A stretch of 64,000 nt of DNA from Thermoanaerobaculia bacterium (GTDB taxonomy: Bacteria > Acidobacteriota > Thermoanaerobaculia > UBA5066), in NCBI GenBank assembly GCA_022071945.1, contig JAJVIN010000003.1, positions 1 to 64,000 on the forward strand. Reading direction: 5' to 3'. Under the pieces are notes generated by a model. That model was not told where the DNA came from, searched no databases, and worked only from the letters and a program-made list of their open reading frames with translations. The position numbers and the translations under genes are program-made. This document shows, piece by piece, positions 8,506-17,207 of this stretch; position 1 is the first letter of the stretch, and the number at the start of each line of letters is the position of its first letter.

Positions 8506-9291
8506 ATGTACGTCGTTGCGGTTCACGGCTACCCCCTCGACCACCGCCTGTATGGACCTCTCGCGTCCCTCGCCCGGGAGGGCAGGCTCGGGTCCGGCGT
8601 CGAGGTTTTCGCACCGGACCTTCGGGGCCGGGGGAACTCCCCTCGCAAGGCGGAGTCCATCCACCCCATGCCGCTTTTTGCGAAGGACCTCGCGGAGGAC
8701 ATCCGGGCGGCCCTTCCAGAATCGGAACCCTTCGTCCTGATGGGCCTCTCGATGGGGGGCTACATCGTCCTGGAGTTCCTCGCTTCGGAGGCGCGGGCCT
8801 TCGGCTCCCGGCTTGCGGGAGTCTGTCTGTCAGGCAGCCGGGCCAGCGCCGACACCGAGGCCGGGAGGAACGGCCGTGAGGAGGCAGCCCGGGACATCGA
8901 AAGCAGAGGGATCGCCGCGGCCCTCGAGACGATGATGCCCCGCCTCTTGCCAGCACGGCGCCAGAACTCGAACGAGGCTGACATCACGCGAAAGATGATC
9001 CTCGACACTCCGCCCCCGACGGCCGCGGCGGATCAGCGAGGAATGGCTGTCAGGCGCGAGCATTTCGACACGCTCGAGGCTCTCCGCGTGCCCTTCCTCG
9101 TGATCGGCGGAGAATCCGATCCCCTCATTCCGGCGACCGAGCTCGAAGCCATGATGGAAGCGGCGGCCTATGCCCCGTACTCGAGGCTCCTCACCCTTCC
9201 CGCGGTCGGCCATCTGGCGCCTCTCGAGGCGCCCGAGGAGGTCGCCAAGGCTCTCGCCGAGCTGATCCAGAAAGGGCGGAGCCTGGCTTGA
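8506..9291 (+). CDS. alpha/beta-hydrolase fold protein
   Basis: The 261-residue protein has a complete alpha/beta-hydrolase catalytic set: a nucleophile elbow GLSMGG (Ser), an acid in GGESDPLIP (Asp), and a late His in AVGHLAPLE. The N-terminal VVAVHGYPLDHRL supplies the oxyanion-hole HG motif. The family includes esterases, lactonases and haloperoxidase-like enzymes; nothing fixes the substrate. No signal peptide is seen, so it is probably cytoplasmic. It is divergent from the NusG-like gene, and its TGA overlaps the TTG of the next gene (TTGA), implying coupled translation with the O-antigen-ligase-like protein. Confidence 0.88.
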   Translation: MYVVAVHGYPLDHRLYGPLASLAREGRLGSGVEVFAPDLRGRGNSPRKAESIHPMPLFAKDLAEDIRAALPESEPFVLMGLSMGGYIVLEFLASEARAFGSRLAGVCLSGSRASADTEAGRNGREEAARDIESRGIAAALETMMPRLLPARRQNSNEADITRKMILDTPPPTAAADQRGMAVRREHFDTLEALRVPFLVIGGESDPLIPATELEAMMEAAAYAPYSRLLTLPAVGHLAPLEAPEEVAKALAELIQKGRSLA

Positions 9292-11102
9292 AGAGGAAGC
9301 GGCCGGCGGAAACGGCACACCGGGAGAGCGCCCTTCCCTTCGGCCTGCGTTTCTTCACCGGCGCGGCGCTTCTCCTTCCGTTCCTGGTCATTTCCCTGAC
9401 CTCGGACGAGTCGATTCGCGAGGTCAAGACCTTCGCTCAGGCCCTGGCGACCGGCCTGGCTCTCTTCTCTCTCTGGCGGTTTCGGGCCGACGGTCACCAT
9501 GACCGGCACGTTCCCCCGCGCGGCCTCCTCATCACGGCAGTCGCGGCAGCAGGGCTCCTCCTCTTCTCCACGATCTCTGGTCTCTTCGGCAGGACCGATC
9601 CCTTCACGCTCGTCCCGCTTCTGGCCGGGGCCGGGCTCTTTCTCTTGGGATTCCATCGCACGGGAGAAGCCGTCCTCGAAGTCCTGACACCCTGGCTCGC
9701 CGGGATGGCCGGGCTGACCGGAGTCCTGGCCGTCCTCCAGCGTCACGCGGGTCTCTTCAGACTCCCCTTCGAGGCTCCCGAGCCGCGCTTTTTCGCGACG
9801 GCCCTGGTCGGAAACCCGGGCGACACCGCGGCCGCCATCGTGATCCCAACTCTCATCGCCCTCGGCATCGTCTTGGGACGGGGTTCTGCGCCAGGCAAGC
9901 TGATGGGACCGCTTGTGTGTCTTCTAGGCGGAATCGCCGTCGTCGCTGTCACCGAGACCATGACGGCGCTCCTGGCCCTTGCCGCGGGATCCCTCGTTCT
10001 CCTGGCCCGGTCACGTGCCGGGCGTCTCTCGATCCTGGGCCTCGCTCTCGTTCTCGCCATCCTCGTTCCGATGAGCGGGGCGGGACGGCGGGCGCTTCAA
10101 AAGGTGGCTCAGCTGCGGGCCGGACAGTGGGATGCGGTCTTCACCCAGCGGGACATCGGCTTTCTGGCTGCCTCCGAGATGGTCCGTGAGCACCCCCTTT
10201 TGGGCACCGGCCCGGGGACGTTCTCGAACGAGTTCGTTGCGGCCCGGCTCGCGGCCGAGGCGAGGACGGGCAGGAGGCTCGTTCACCGGAGCGGGTCGGC
10301 CCACTTCGAGAATGCTCACTCGGAACCCCTCACCGTCGCCGCCGAGTGTGGCGTGGGGGTGGCTTTGGCTGGGCTCGCGGGTCTCGGGTGGGTCCTGGTC
10401 GCGCTGATCAGGAAGGAGGAGGGACCGAAAGAGCGGCCGTTGGTCTCGGCATGGACGCTCTCTGCCTGCCTCCTCGGGTTCGGAGTCCTCTGTGCGGCCA
10501 GCTTTCCCTTGAGGCTGGCAGTGACGGCTGGGCCCTTCTCGTTCCTCCTCGGGATCGCCGTCCGAAGAATCAGCGAGGTCAGATTCAGCGAGAGTCCGCG
10601 CCCCTTCCCCCGCTGGCCCCTTGCCGCCTTCGCGGTCCTCCTGTGCCTCTCCGCGGGTCTGCGGTGGACGGCCTTCTCTCGCTTCGCCGAGGCCGAGGGG
10701 GTCGTCCGGGACATCGGCAGCGCCCCGCCAGCAATCAGGCCGATCGCACTCGCCGAGGCGCGTCTTCAGCTCCAGTCCTCCGTGGGGATCGAGCCGCGCC
10801 GGGCCGTCACATGGCTGACCCTCGGAGCCGTTCACAGCCTCGAGGGCGACCCCGCCAAGGCGTGGGAGTCCTACAAGAGGGCTCTTGCCCTGGAAGAACG
10901 GGCCGAGATCGTGATGAACCTGTCCCGGCTCGCCTCGGCCAGGGGGGACCTCGACCTTGCGGAACAGCTTTCTCTTCGGGCCGTCTGGATCCTCCCGAGG
11001 CTCGCCGAATCCGCCCCGTCCTCGGTGGACCGGGAAAAGCTCCTTGCCGAGATCACCCGCCGGGAAGCCGCGGCCGATCCCCCATCCCTCCCGGACCTCT
11101 GA
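9288..11102 (+). CDS. O-antigen ligase/polymerase-like membrane protein with C-terminal TPR region
   Basis: This 604-residue protein has about ten hydrophobic segments over residues 20-450 and a large extracytoplasmic loop with the Wzy_C-type signature (EHPLLGTGPGTFSNEF, then HFENAHSEPLTVAAECG). Proteins of this family ligate or polymerise undecaprenyl-linked glycans at the outer face of the inner membrane. Residues about 500-600 form at least two TPR-like helical hairpins (TWLTLGAVHSLEGDPAKAWE). The TTG start overlaps the upstream TGA and is preceded by GGCGGAG. It converges on the sugar-transferase gene with a 5-bp gap. Confidence 0.85.
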   Translation: MKRKRPAETAHRESALPFGLRFFTGAALLLPFLVISLTSDESIREVKTFAQALATGLALFSLWRFRADGHHDRHVPPRGLLITAVAAAGLLLFSTISGLFGRTDPFTLVPLLAGAGLFLLGFHRTGEAVLEVLTPWLAGMAGLTGVLAVLQRHAGLFRLPFEAPEPRFFATALVGNPGDTAAAIVIPTLIALGIVLGRGSAPGKLMGPLVCLLGGIAVVAVTETMTALLALAAGSLVLLARSRAGRLSILGLALVLAILVPMSGAGRRALQKVAQLRAGQWDAVFTQRDIGFLAASEMVREHPLLGTGPGTFSNEFVAARLAAEARTGRRLVHRSGSAHFENAHSEPLTVAAECGVGVALAGLAGLGWVLVALIRKEEGPKERPLVSAWTLSACLLGFGVLCAASFPLRLAVTAGPFSFLLGIAVRRISEVRFSESPRPFPRWPLAAFAVLLCLSAGLRWTAFSRFAEAEGVVRDIGSAPPAIRPIALAEARLQLQSSVGIEPRRAVTWLTLGAVHSLEGDPAKAWESYKRALALEERAEIVMNLSRLASARGDLDLAEQLSLRAVWILPRLAESAPSSVDREKLLAEITRREAAADPPSLPDL

Positions 11103-11107
11103 GCCTT

Positions 11108-12448
11108 CTAGACCCCGGAAACGCGGAGGATCGTGGAGACGGTCCGGATCAGGATGAAGATGTCGAGGGCCGGATTCCAGTGCAGGATGTAGCCAAGATC
11201 GTATCGGAGCTTCACGTCCGGCTTCGTCGCATAGGCCCCCATGACCTGCGCGAGGCCCGTGAGACCGGGCTTGATCAGATGGCGGAGCCGGTAGGCCGGG
11301 ATCTCCCTCAAGAACCCCTCGACGAACTCCGGCCGCTCGGGCCTCGGTCCAATCAGGCTCATCGCGCCCTGAACCACGAGGAGAAGCTGCGGGAGCTCGT
11401 CGATCCGCGTCTTCCTGAGCCACTTCCCGATCCGCGTCAGCCTGGGATCGCTCTTTTCGGCCAGCTGCGGTCCTGACCCCTCCTCCGCGTTCGCGACCAT
11501 GGTGCGGAGCTTCCAGATGTAGAAGACCTGTCCGCCCTTACCCACCCGCGCCTGCTTCAAGAACGCCCCGCCAGAAGACTCGAGGCGAACCAGAAGCGCC
11601 GCCAGCCCGATCACCGGCCCGGCGAGAACGAGGAGCACGGGACCGGCCAGGATGTCGAGGAGACGCCGCAATGCCCTTGCGGGGAGACCGGCACCTCGCG
11701 GCTCGACGAGCTGGACGGGCAGGTCCCCGAGCGTCCGGGAGGTGATTCCGGCAGTCAGGATGTCCGTCAGTCCTGGCAGGACCCAGAGCGAGAACTCGCC
11801 GTCGACGCTCTTCTCGAGAAGCTCGATCAGGTACTCCCTATCCTCGCTCCGTTGCGAGGCGAAAACCACGTCCTGAGCTTCGGGCGGAACGAGGTCCGGG
11901 CTGGCGGGACCCGTCTCGAGCTGTTGACGCCATTCCAGGAGCGTGTGCCCGGCGATCGCGCCGCCGGCCAAAGCTCGGGCGGCCCGCCCGGCATCCTCGC
12001 TCGCACCCAGGACGAGAACGGGCCTGATCCCGATCGGGACGAGCCGGTCCCCGGCCCATCGCCAGAGCTCGAGGGTGACGAAGAAGACGGGCACCTGCAA
12101 GAGGATGACGGTCCGGGGGACCGGACGGCCGGCCAGAAAGAAGAGCGCGATGAGAAGGGCCGCGTTCAAGAGGACGGCAACCAGAAACCCGCCCCGTTCG
12201 CGGATCTCCTCCGTCGACTGCTCATAGACCCCGGTCAGGTAGAGAGCAAAGAGGGTCAAGAGTCCGACCAGAAGGAGCCAGGGGAAGAAATCGAGGGAGA
12301 CGTTCTCTTGCGGCAGAAGCCCCAGTGTCCCCGGGATCGGCACGACCCGGCGGAACCAGACGGCCGCCACGAACGTCGCGATCCCGGCGACGGCATCGCC
12401 GAGAACCAGGACGATTGTCCGGCCGGATCGTTCTCCTCGCGGCTTCAT
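11108..12448 (-). CDS. polyprenyl-phosphate sugar-1-phosphate transferase (PHPT family)
   Basis: This 446-residue protein initiates glycan assembly by moving a sugar-1-phosphate onto undecaprenyl phosphate. The first ~150 residues carry four to five transmembrane segments (FVAAVWFRRVVPIPG and following), and the middle is a CoA-binding-like domain, as in WbaP/EpsE enzymes. From about residue 255 comes the catalytic domain: RRLLDILAGP, ARVGKGGQVFYIWKLRTM, KTRIDELPQLLLV, SLIGPRPERPEF, KPGLTGLAQV. All the conserved blocks of the bacterial sugar transferase family are present. It starts 7 bp after the glycosyltransferase stop, so it is probably the third gene of a minus-strand operon. Confidence 0.93.
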   Translation of the reverse strand: MKPRGERSGRTIVLVLGDAVAGIATFVAAVWFRRVVPIPGTLGLLPQENVSLDFFPWLLLVGLLTLFALYLTGVYEQSTEEIRERGGFLVAVLLNAALLIALFFLAGRPVPRTVILLQVPVFFVTLELWRWAGDRLVPIGIRPVLVLGASEDAGRAARALAGGAIAGHTLLEWRQQLETGPASPDLVPPEAQDVVFASQRSEDREYLIELLEKSVDGEFSLWVLPGLTDILTAGITSRTLGDLPVQLVEPRGAGLPARALRRLLDILAGPVLLVLAGPVIGLAALLVRLESSGGAFLKQARVGKGGQVFYIWKLRTMVANAEEGSGPQLAEKSDPRLTRIGKWLRKTRIDELPQLLLVVQGAMSLIGPRPERPEFVEGFLREIPAYRLRHLIKPGLTGLAQVMGAYATKPDVKLRYDLGYILHWNPALDIFILIRTVSTILRVSGV

Positions 12449-12455
12449 CCCCGTT

Positions 12456-13619
12456 TCAGCCCAACTTCGCCGGATGCCGAGGCTGGGTCAGGACCGAAGA
12501 GTACAACTGCCCGAGCTCGGCGAGCACGCGCGTGCGAGAGGCGAAGCGCTCGACGAAGGCGCGTCCCTCGCGCCCGGTCCGAGCGGCCTCTCCGGGATCG
12601 GAGAGAAGGGCGAGTACGGCGTCGGCGATCTCCGTCGGGGTGGAGGCCACTCGGATGGGGGCGTCCACCCCGTCCGTCCGGCATCGTTCCAGAAGGTCGG
12701 GCGTCCCGACGACGGCACAGCCCGCCTCGAACGCCTCGAAGACCTTGTTCGGAGTCCCCATGCCGGGGGGCAGCGGCGCCACCGCGATCAGGGCGGACCG
12801 CAGCGACTCGCCGATGTCGGCCGCCGGGCTCTCGAGCCGGATTCCGTTTCGCCCATCGTAAGGGCGCAGCCACCCAGGAGCATCCGCTCCCGCCAGGAGG
12901 AGCCCGGCGTCCGGCCGAGAGGCCCGGACCCTGGGCCAGACCTCATCGACAAGAAGGCGGCAGGCAATCTCGTTGGGCCGGTAGGCCAGCCTTCCCGTGA
13001 AAGCCACGAGCGGCGCGCGAGACCCGGAGGCCGAGAGCGGGCGCAGCTCGACGCCGTTGGGAATTGCGACCGTCCCCTCGGGCAGCGCGGACACATCTCG
13101 CGGGGTCGTCGCCAGGGTCGCCGACGCGCGCGCCCGGAGTTCCCTTTCGGCCCGGCGGAGTCTCGGGGCCTCGAGCCTCCAGTAGAGGCGCCGCCAGATG
13201 GCGGGGTCCCCCCGGACGGAGAGTTCCGCCGCCGCCCCGAGAGCGTCCACGTAGTCCACCACGATCGGACAGGACGGGAGGGCGTTCCGGAGGTACGGAA
13301 GGAGTCGGGTCAACACGACGACGCAGAGCTCGACCGGTCCCGCGCGCCCGATCTGCCTGGCCCATGGGCCCGAGAAGAGGGCGGCCTGAAGGGGGTCCTT
13401 GCTCAGGGCGAGCCGTGGCAAGGTGAGGGCGGCACGGAGAGGATGAAGGGGCACGGCGAGAGGCGTGACCCCGGGCCGAGGAGGCGGCGGGCTTCCGCCG
13501 CCCAGAAGGACGACGTTGAAGCCCGCCAGGAGGAGTGCCTCGAGGTGAATCTCGGCCCGGAGCCGGTCCCCGGTGTGGCCGGAGAACGGGAACCGGGGCG
13601 CGACGAGAAGGGCCCTCAG
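12456..13619 (-). CDS. glycosyltransferase (GT4/GT-B fold), apparent CTG start
   Basis: The C-terminal half is a standard GT-B nucleotide-sugar-binding domain (FTGRLAYRPNE, then GMGTPNKVFEAFEAGCAVV, the family's E-x7-E region). The first normal start in frame is GTG 13454, but 55 sense codons upstream encode the conserved GT4 N-terminus (LRALLVAPRFPFSGHTGDRL, the glycine-rich acceptor loop). Those codons reach a CTG at 13619 that overlaps the TGA of the upstream gene (CTGA), with no ATG, GTG or TTG in between. The gene therefore probably begins at CTG by translational coupling. If the GTG is used instead, the enzyme lacks its first beta-alpha unit. Substrates are unknown. Confidence 0.85.
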   Translation of the reverse strand: MRALLVAPRFPFSGHTGDRLRAEIHLEALLLAGFNVVLLGGGSPPPPRPGVTPLAVPLHPLRAALTLPRLALSKDPLQAALFSGPWARQIGRAGPVELCVVVLTRLLPYLRNALPSCPIVVDYVDALGAAAELSVRGDPAIWRRLYWRLEAPRLRRAERELRARASATLATTPRDVSALPEGTVAIPNGVELRPLSASGSRAPLVAFTGRLAYRPNEIACRLLVDEVWPRVRASRPDAGLLLAGADAPGWLRPYDGRNGIRLESPAADIGESLRSALIAVAPLPPGMGTPNKVFEAFEAGCAVVGTPDLLERCRTDGVDAPIRVASTPTEIADAVLALLSDPGEAARTGREGRAFVERFASRTRVLAELGQLYSSVLTQPRHPAKLG

Positions 13620-16600
13620 TTGCCAAACCCCACGGGAGCCCCCGCGATGGCGGTCCCGAGGGTAAAGATATCCGCTCGCTTGGAGGCCGGGTTGTTGTCG
13701 ATCTTGGTCACGAGGGCGAGGACCCGGCCGTTCCCACCCGTCGCCTGGATCTGGAGCTCGAGGTCCTTGAACTCGGTCGCGCTGGTGTCGACCTGCAGGA
13801 TGTCCCTCACGACCCTGTTGATCTGGAGCCGCTCGTTACTGTCGAGGTTGTAGGTCTTCTCGCCGAGAGCTGCTCCCGAGGACCCGGACTTCGCGAGCCG
13901 GGCTTTCACCTCGACGGGCTGGCCCGAGAGCTCGGCCAGGATCAGGTTCGTCCGGAAGGCGAAGCCCTCCTCGATGGCGGGGTGGTTGATGATGCTCTGA
14001 GAAGCACCGGAGGCGGTGGTCCCGATGACTTCCTGAGAGCTGACCGTCCAGACTCCGAATTCCTGTCCTTCGGGCTTTCCGGGAGCCGGGTTGACGGCCG
14101 AGATCGACTTCCCCTTGCTCACGTCGTTCAGGTCGATGGGCGTCGAGGTCTCCGAGGAGATCGACAGGGGCGAGAGATTTCCCTCGAACTTGATCATCCC
14201 GGCCGAATCCTGGTTGAGGAGGAAGAGGTCGGCGAGCGTGTCCTGGTAGACCACGGCCTTTGGCCCCTGGGCCCGGGCGGGGACCGTCACCGGCTTGACG
14301 ATGCTCGGCGCTCCGAACCTCTTGTCAGGAATGTAGGTGAGGGTCAGGGTCACGTCCTGGCGGCTGAGATTCGCAATGCTCAATCTCGAAGTGTAGAAGG
14401 AGCTGTTGGCGGCATAAGACCGGACGGCCGCCGGGAGATAGGCCGGCTGCCCGGCCGCCCTGGAAGAAGCCCTGGAGATGATCGAGCCGGTCTCGCTCGT
14501 TCGGAAAAGCTCACCCGCTCGCGAGGCGTAGCTCTGGGAAGCGTTGTCGATGATCGTGGCAAAGACGGCCACGGCCCCGTCCCCAGACTCGGGATAGACC
14601 TCGACGCTGCCGCCGTCGTACCGGGCATTCGACGGAAAGAACGTCGTGTCGTTCGAGTTGACCTGGGCCTTGGAGTAGGCCTTCACCTCGAGGCTCTTGC
14701 GAGCGAGCTCTTTCCCGTCCTTGTCGTAAAGCCGGAGACTGACGGTGGCGGGCTTGCCAGACGTCTCCGCGAGGATCAGGTTCGTCCGGAAACCGGCGCC
14801 GGGATCACGGATTCCCGCCAGAACGGCGAACTCGTCGCCGGACGCGAAAAGCCCCGCGGAGTCCTTGACAGCCGGAATCACACCGGCCCGCTTGACGCCC
14901 TGGCCCGAGACCATGACGGGAATCTCGGATCCGTACCGGGCGATGACGTTGTCCTTGGTCGTGATCGAGTCGGCCGTCGAACGGATCGAGAGCTGGCCGA
15001 GCTGGCTCGATCGGATCTCGACCTGTCCGCTCAGCTCGTTGACCTGGAAGAGGCTGTTGACGAGGTCGGCGAGGCGGTACGTCTGGTAGGGGGCGAGGCG
15101 AACCGTGCTCTTCTTGACGTCACCGCCAGCGAGGCCGTCCGCGTTGTTGGGGGTGAAGTAGAGATCCGCCACGACCTCGGTGCCGCCCTGGTTGCGGATC
15201 CAGCCGTCGGAGAGGAACCTGGCATTCCCCAGGCCACCCGCGGCCACGGCCGAGCCGATGATCAGGGAGAACTGGTTCGACGTGAGGAGAGGCCGGCCGG
15301 AGCCTCCGGTCGCGACAGGAGGCTCGTCGTCGACGACCTGTCCGTACGCGGAATCCTCCGAATTGCCGTCCACGTTCACGAAGACGAGGCCCGTCACGAG
15401 GGGCGGACGCCCGTCGTCGGCCGTCCGCTTCGTCCGGTCGACCTGGAGCGTGAACTCCCGCGTGGCGCCCGGAGCGAGAGAAGACGTGAAGTCTCCCGTG
15501 ACCGACAGCCAGCCGCCTCCCGGCCCGATCCGGCTCGCGAGGCGCACGGGTGCGGTGCCCGTGTTGATGAGGGTCACCCTCTGCGACGGCGGATTGCCGG
15601 AACCGGAGGAACGGAAGTAGATCTCGTTGGTCCCGAGATACTGGAGTCTCGAGCCCTGGCTTCCGGTCGACGTGCCTTCGAGAACGGTCAAGCTGACGGG
15701 CGTGGAGAGCGACTTCGTCGCCCCCGATTCCTGCCACGAGGCGATCAGGTTGGATTTCTTCAGACCGGCCTGGCTCGTGACACCACCCTGGAACTGGAGC
15801 CGCACCTTGACGTCCTGGCCCGGCGAGACGCTGCTGAAGGAACCGGGAGACGGGGTGAAGAGGCTCCCGTCAGTTGCGAGGGAGAGGCCTCCCGGGGCGC
15901 TCCCGATGTTTCGAAGGACCACATCGACATCCGAGGGAGGAGTCGCGTTCCTGTCCACGGTCAGCGCGGGAGCCGGAGAGATGACGGCGAAGACGGCGGG
16001 CGGCGCCGTGACACTGACCTTGGCGGGTTGAGAGGTTTCGCTCCGGCATCCCTGGCCGCTCACCGCCCGAACACGGATGCAGTAGGTCGCGTTGCGACCG
16101 GCATCCGTGGCTACCGTTATCCAGGAGTTGCCCGTCGCGATCACCGCCGGATTCGTGCAGGCGTCGTTTGCGGCGACATCGACCTCATACCGCCCGGTGG
16201 TATCGGTTCCGAGAGTCGCCGACCAGGAGACCGTGAACGGACTCCCCGCCGAGATCACGGAGGGAACGGAAAGAAAGGCCGGAGTCGCCGGCGTCGACGG
16301 GCAGGCCCGGGTGTCGAGAGAGAAGATGTTCGAGTAGCCGGTCACCGTGGCGGTGGGCTCGGGGATGGGAACGGATCGGCCCTTCAGCGTGACCGGCGGC
16401 GCGCCGCTGCCCGCGGCGAAGGGCCGGCTCTCGGCGCGGGCACCGGTACCGTTCGTGAATTCGTATTGCGCGTGCGAGTCAGCCGCGAGCGACCCGGTAT
16501 AAGTCTGAATGACGCTTCCGCCCCTCAGGATCTGAAGGGAGAACGAGACGGGGGCCGAGGCCTGGCAGAGAAGGCTGTTGAGGGCAAAGATCGCGTATGT

Positions 16601-17173
16601 GCCAAGGGGCGCTCGGCCCGAAGGCCAATAGATGTTCTCCACGGGGTTGGACACACAGCTCTGGCAATAGGCGTTGGCATCGATGTCGAGCTGTCCGCCC
16701 GTGGCCGAGGTGCGGTGCTCGAAGAAGATGGCCTCACCATTCGGCTCGACGACCGCCAGATCCAGGTCCGCGCAGCTTCCCCAGCTCAGGCGGAACGCAA
16801 GGTCTCCGGTTCCGGCCGAGATCGCCGAGACGGCCGCCCTCATCTGGGTGTTGACGAAGCTGGTCCCGAGAGTCTGCGCCGCGTCCCACACAATTCGGCG
16901 GTTCTGACCGTCCGCGACCCCCGCTCCGACGTTCCCGGTGAGGGTCGAAGAAGCCGGGATGATGGCGTAGGACTCGCCGCCATTACTCGAGAACGCGATC
17001 GAGACCACGGCACCCGACTGGAATCCCGACAGGTCGTAGAGGACTTCGACCTTGCCAGCATCCGCGCCGGAAGTGACCTGTTGGGCTCTGACATTCGTCA
17101 CCGTCTGCGCGTGAAGGGCAGGAGACAGCAACAGGAGGACCGCGAGGGCGGCCAGGGACCGGACAGGGTTCAT
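13616..17173 (-). CDS. giant exported multidomain protein (paralogue of the upstream neighbour)
   Basis: The product is 1,185 residues. The ATG at 17173 has GGAGGT upstream and begins a good signal peptide (MNPVRSLAALAVLLLLS ... ALHAQ). Domains in order: a VTNVRAQQ...VLYDLSG module at about 25-115; a DUF2135/YfaP-like beta domain (LSWGSCADLDLAVVEPNG ... NIYWPSGRAPLGTYAI) at about 125-235; a fibronectin-III-like stretch (AGSPFTVSWSATLG); then about 800 residues shared with the neighbour (choice-of-anchor-like ASPASH-type strands, IRNQGGTEVVADLY, AAVRSYAANSS, PAIEEGFAFRTNLI). It ends TLGTAIAGAPVGFGN. No transmembrane anchor or LPxTG is seen. It is probably a secreted or surface-bound adhesin or scaffold, and lies upstream of, and overlaps, the glycosyltransferase. 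Confidence 0.85.
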   Translation of the reverse strand: MNPVRSLAALAVLLLLSPALHAQTVTNVRAQQVTSGADAGKVEVLYDLSGFQSGAVVSIAFSSNGGESYAIIPASSTLTGNVGAGVADGQNRRIVWDAAQTLGTSFVNTQMRAAVSAISAGTGDLAFRLSWGSCADLDLAVVEPNGEAIFFEHRTSATGGQLDIDANAYCQSCVSNPVENIYWPSGRAPLGTYAIFALNSLLCQASAPVSFSLQILRGGSVIQTYTGSLAADSHAQYEFTNGTGARAESRPFAAGSGAPPVTLKGRSVPIPEPTATVTGYSNIFSLDTRACPSTPATPAFLSVPSVISAGSPFTVSWSATLGTDTTGRYEVDVAANDACTNPAVIATGNSWITVATDAGRNATYCIRVRAVSGQGCRSETSQPAKVSVTAPPAVFAVISPAPALTVDRNATPPSDVDVVLRNIGSAPGGLSLATDGSLFTPSPGSFSSVSPGQDVKVRLQFQGGVTSQAGLKKSNLIASWQESGATKSLSTPVSLTVLEGTSTGSQGSRLQYLGTNEIYFRSSGSGNPPSQRVTLINTGTAPVRLASRIGPGGGWLSVTGDFTSSLAPGATREFTLQVDRTKRTADDGRPPLVTGLVFVNVDGNSEDSAYGQVVDDEPPVATGGSGRPLLTSNQFSLIIGSAVAAGGLGNARFLSDGWIRNQGGTEVVADLYFTPNNADGLAGGDVKKSTVRLAPYQTYRLADLVNSLFQVNELSGQVEIRSSQLGQLSIRSTADSITTKDNVIARYGSEIPVMVSGQGVKRAGVIPAVKDSAGLFASGDEFAVLAGIRDPGAGFRTNLILAETSGKPATVSLRLYDKDGKELARKSLEVKAYSKAQVNSNDTTFFPSNARYDGGSVEVYPESGDGAVAVFATIIDNASQSYASRAGELFRTSETGSIISRASSRAAGQPAYLPAAVRSYAANSSFYTSRLSIANLSRQDVTLTLTYIPDKRFGAPSIVKPVTVPARAQGPKAVVYQDTLADLFLLNQDSAGMIKFEGNLSPLSISSETSTPIDLNDVSKGKSISAVNPAPGKPEGQEFGVWTVSSQEVIGTTASGASQSIINHPAIEEGFAFRTNLILAELSGQPVEVKARLAKSGSSGAALGEKTYNLDSNERLQINRVVRDILQVDTSATEFKDLELQIQATGGNGRVLALVTKIDNNPASKRADIFTLGTAIAGAPVGFGN

Positions 17174-17207
17174 TTCTACCTCCGTGACGGGCGGGGTCCG
17201 GATCCGT

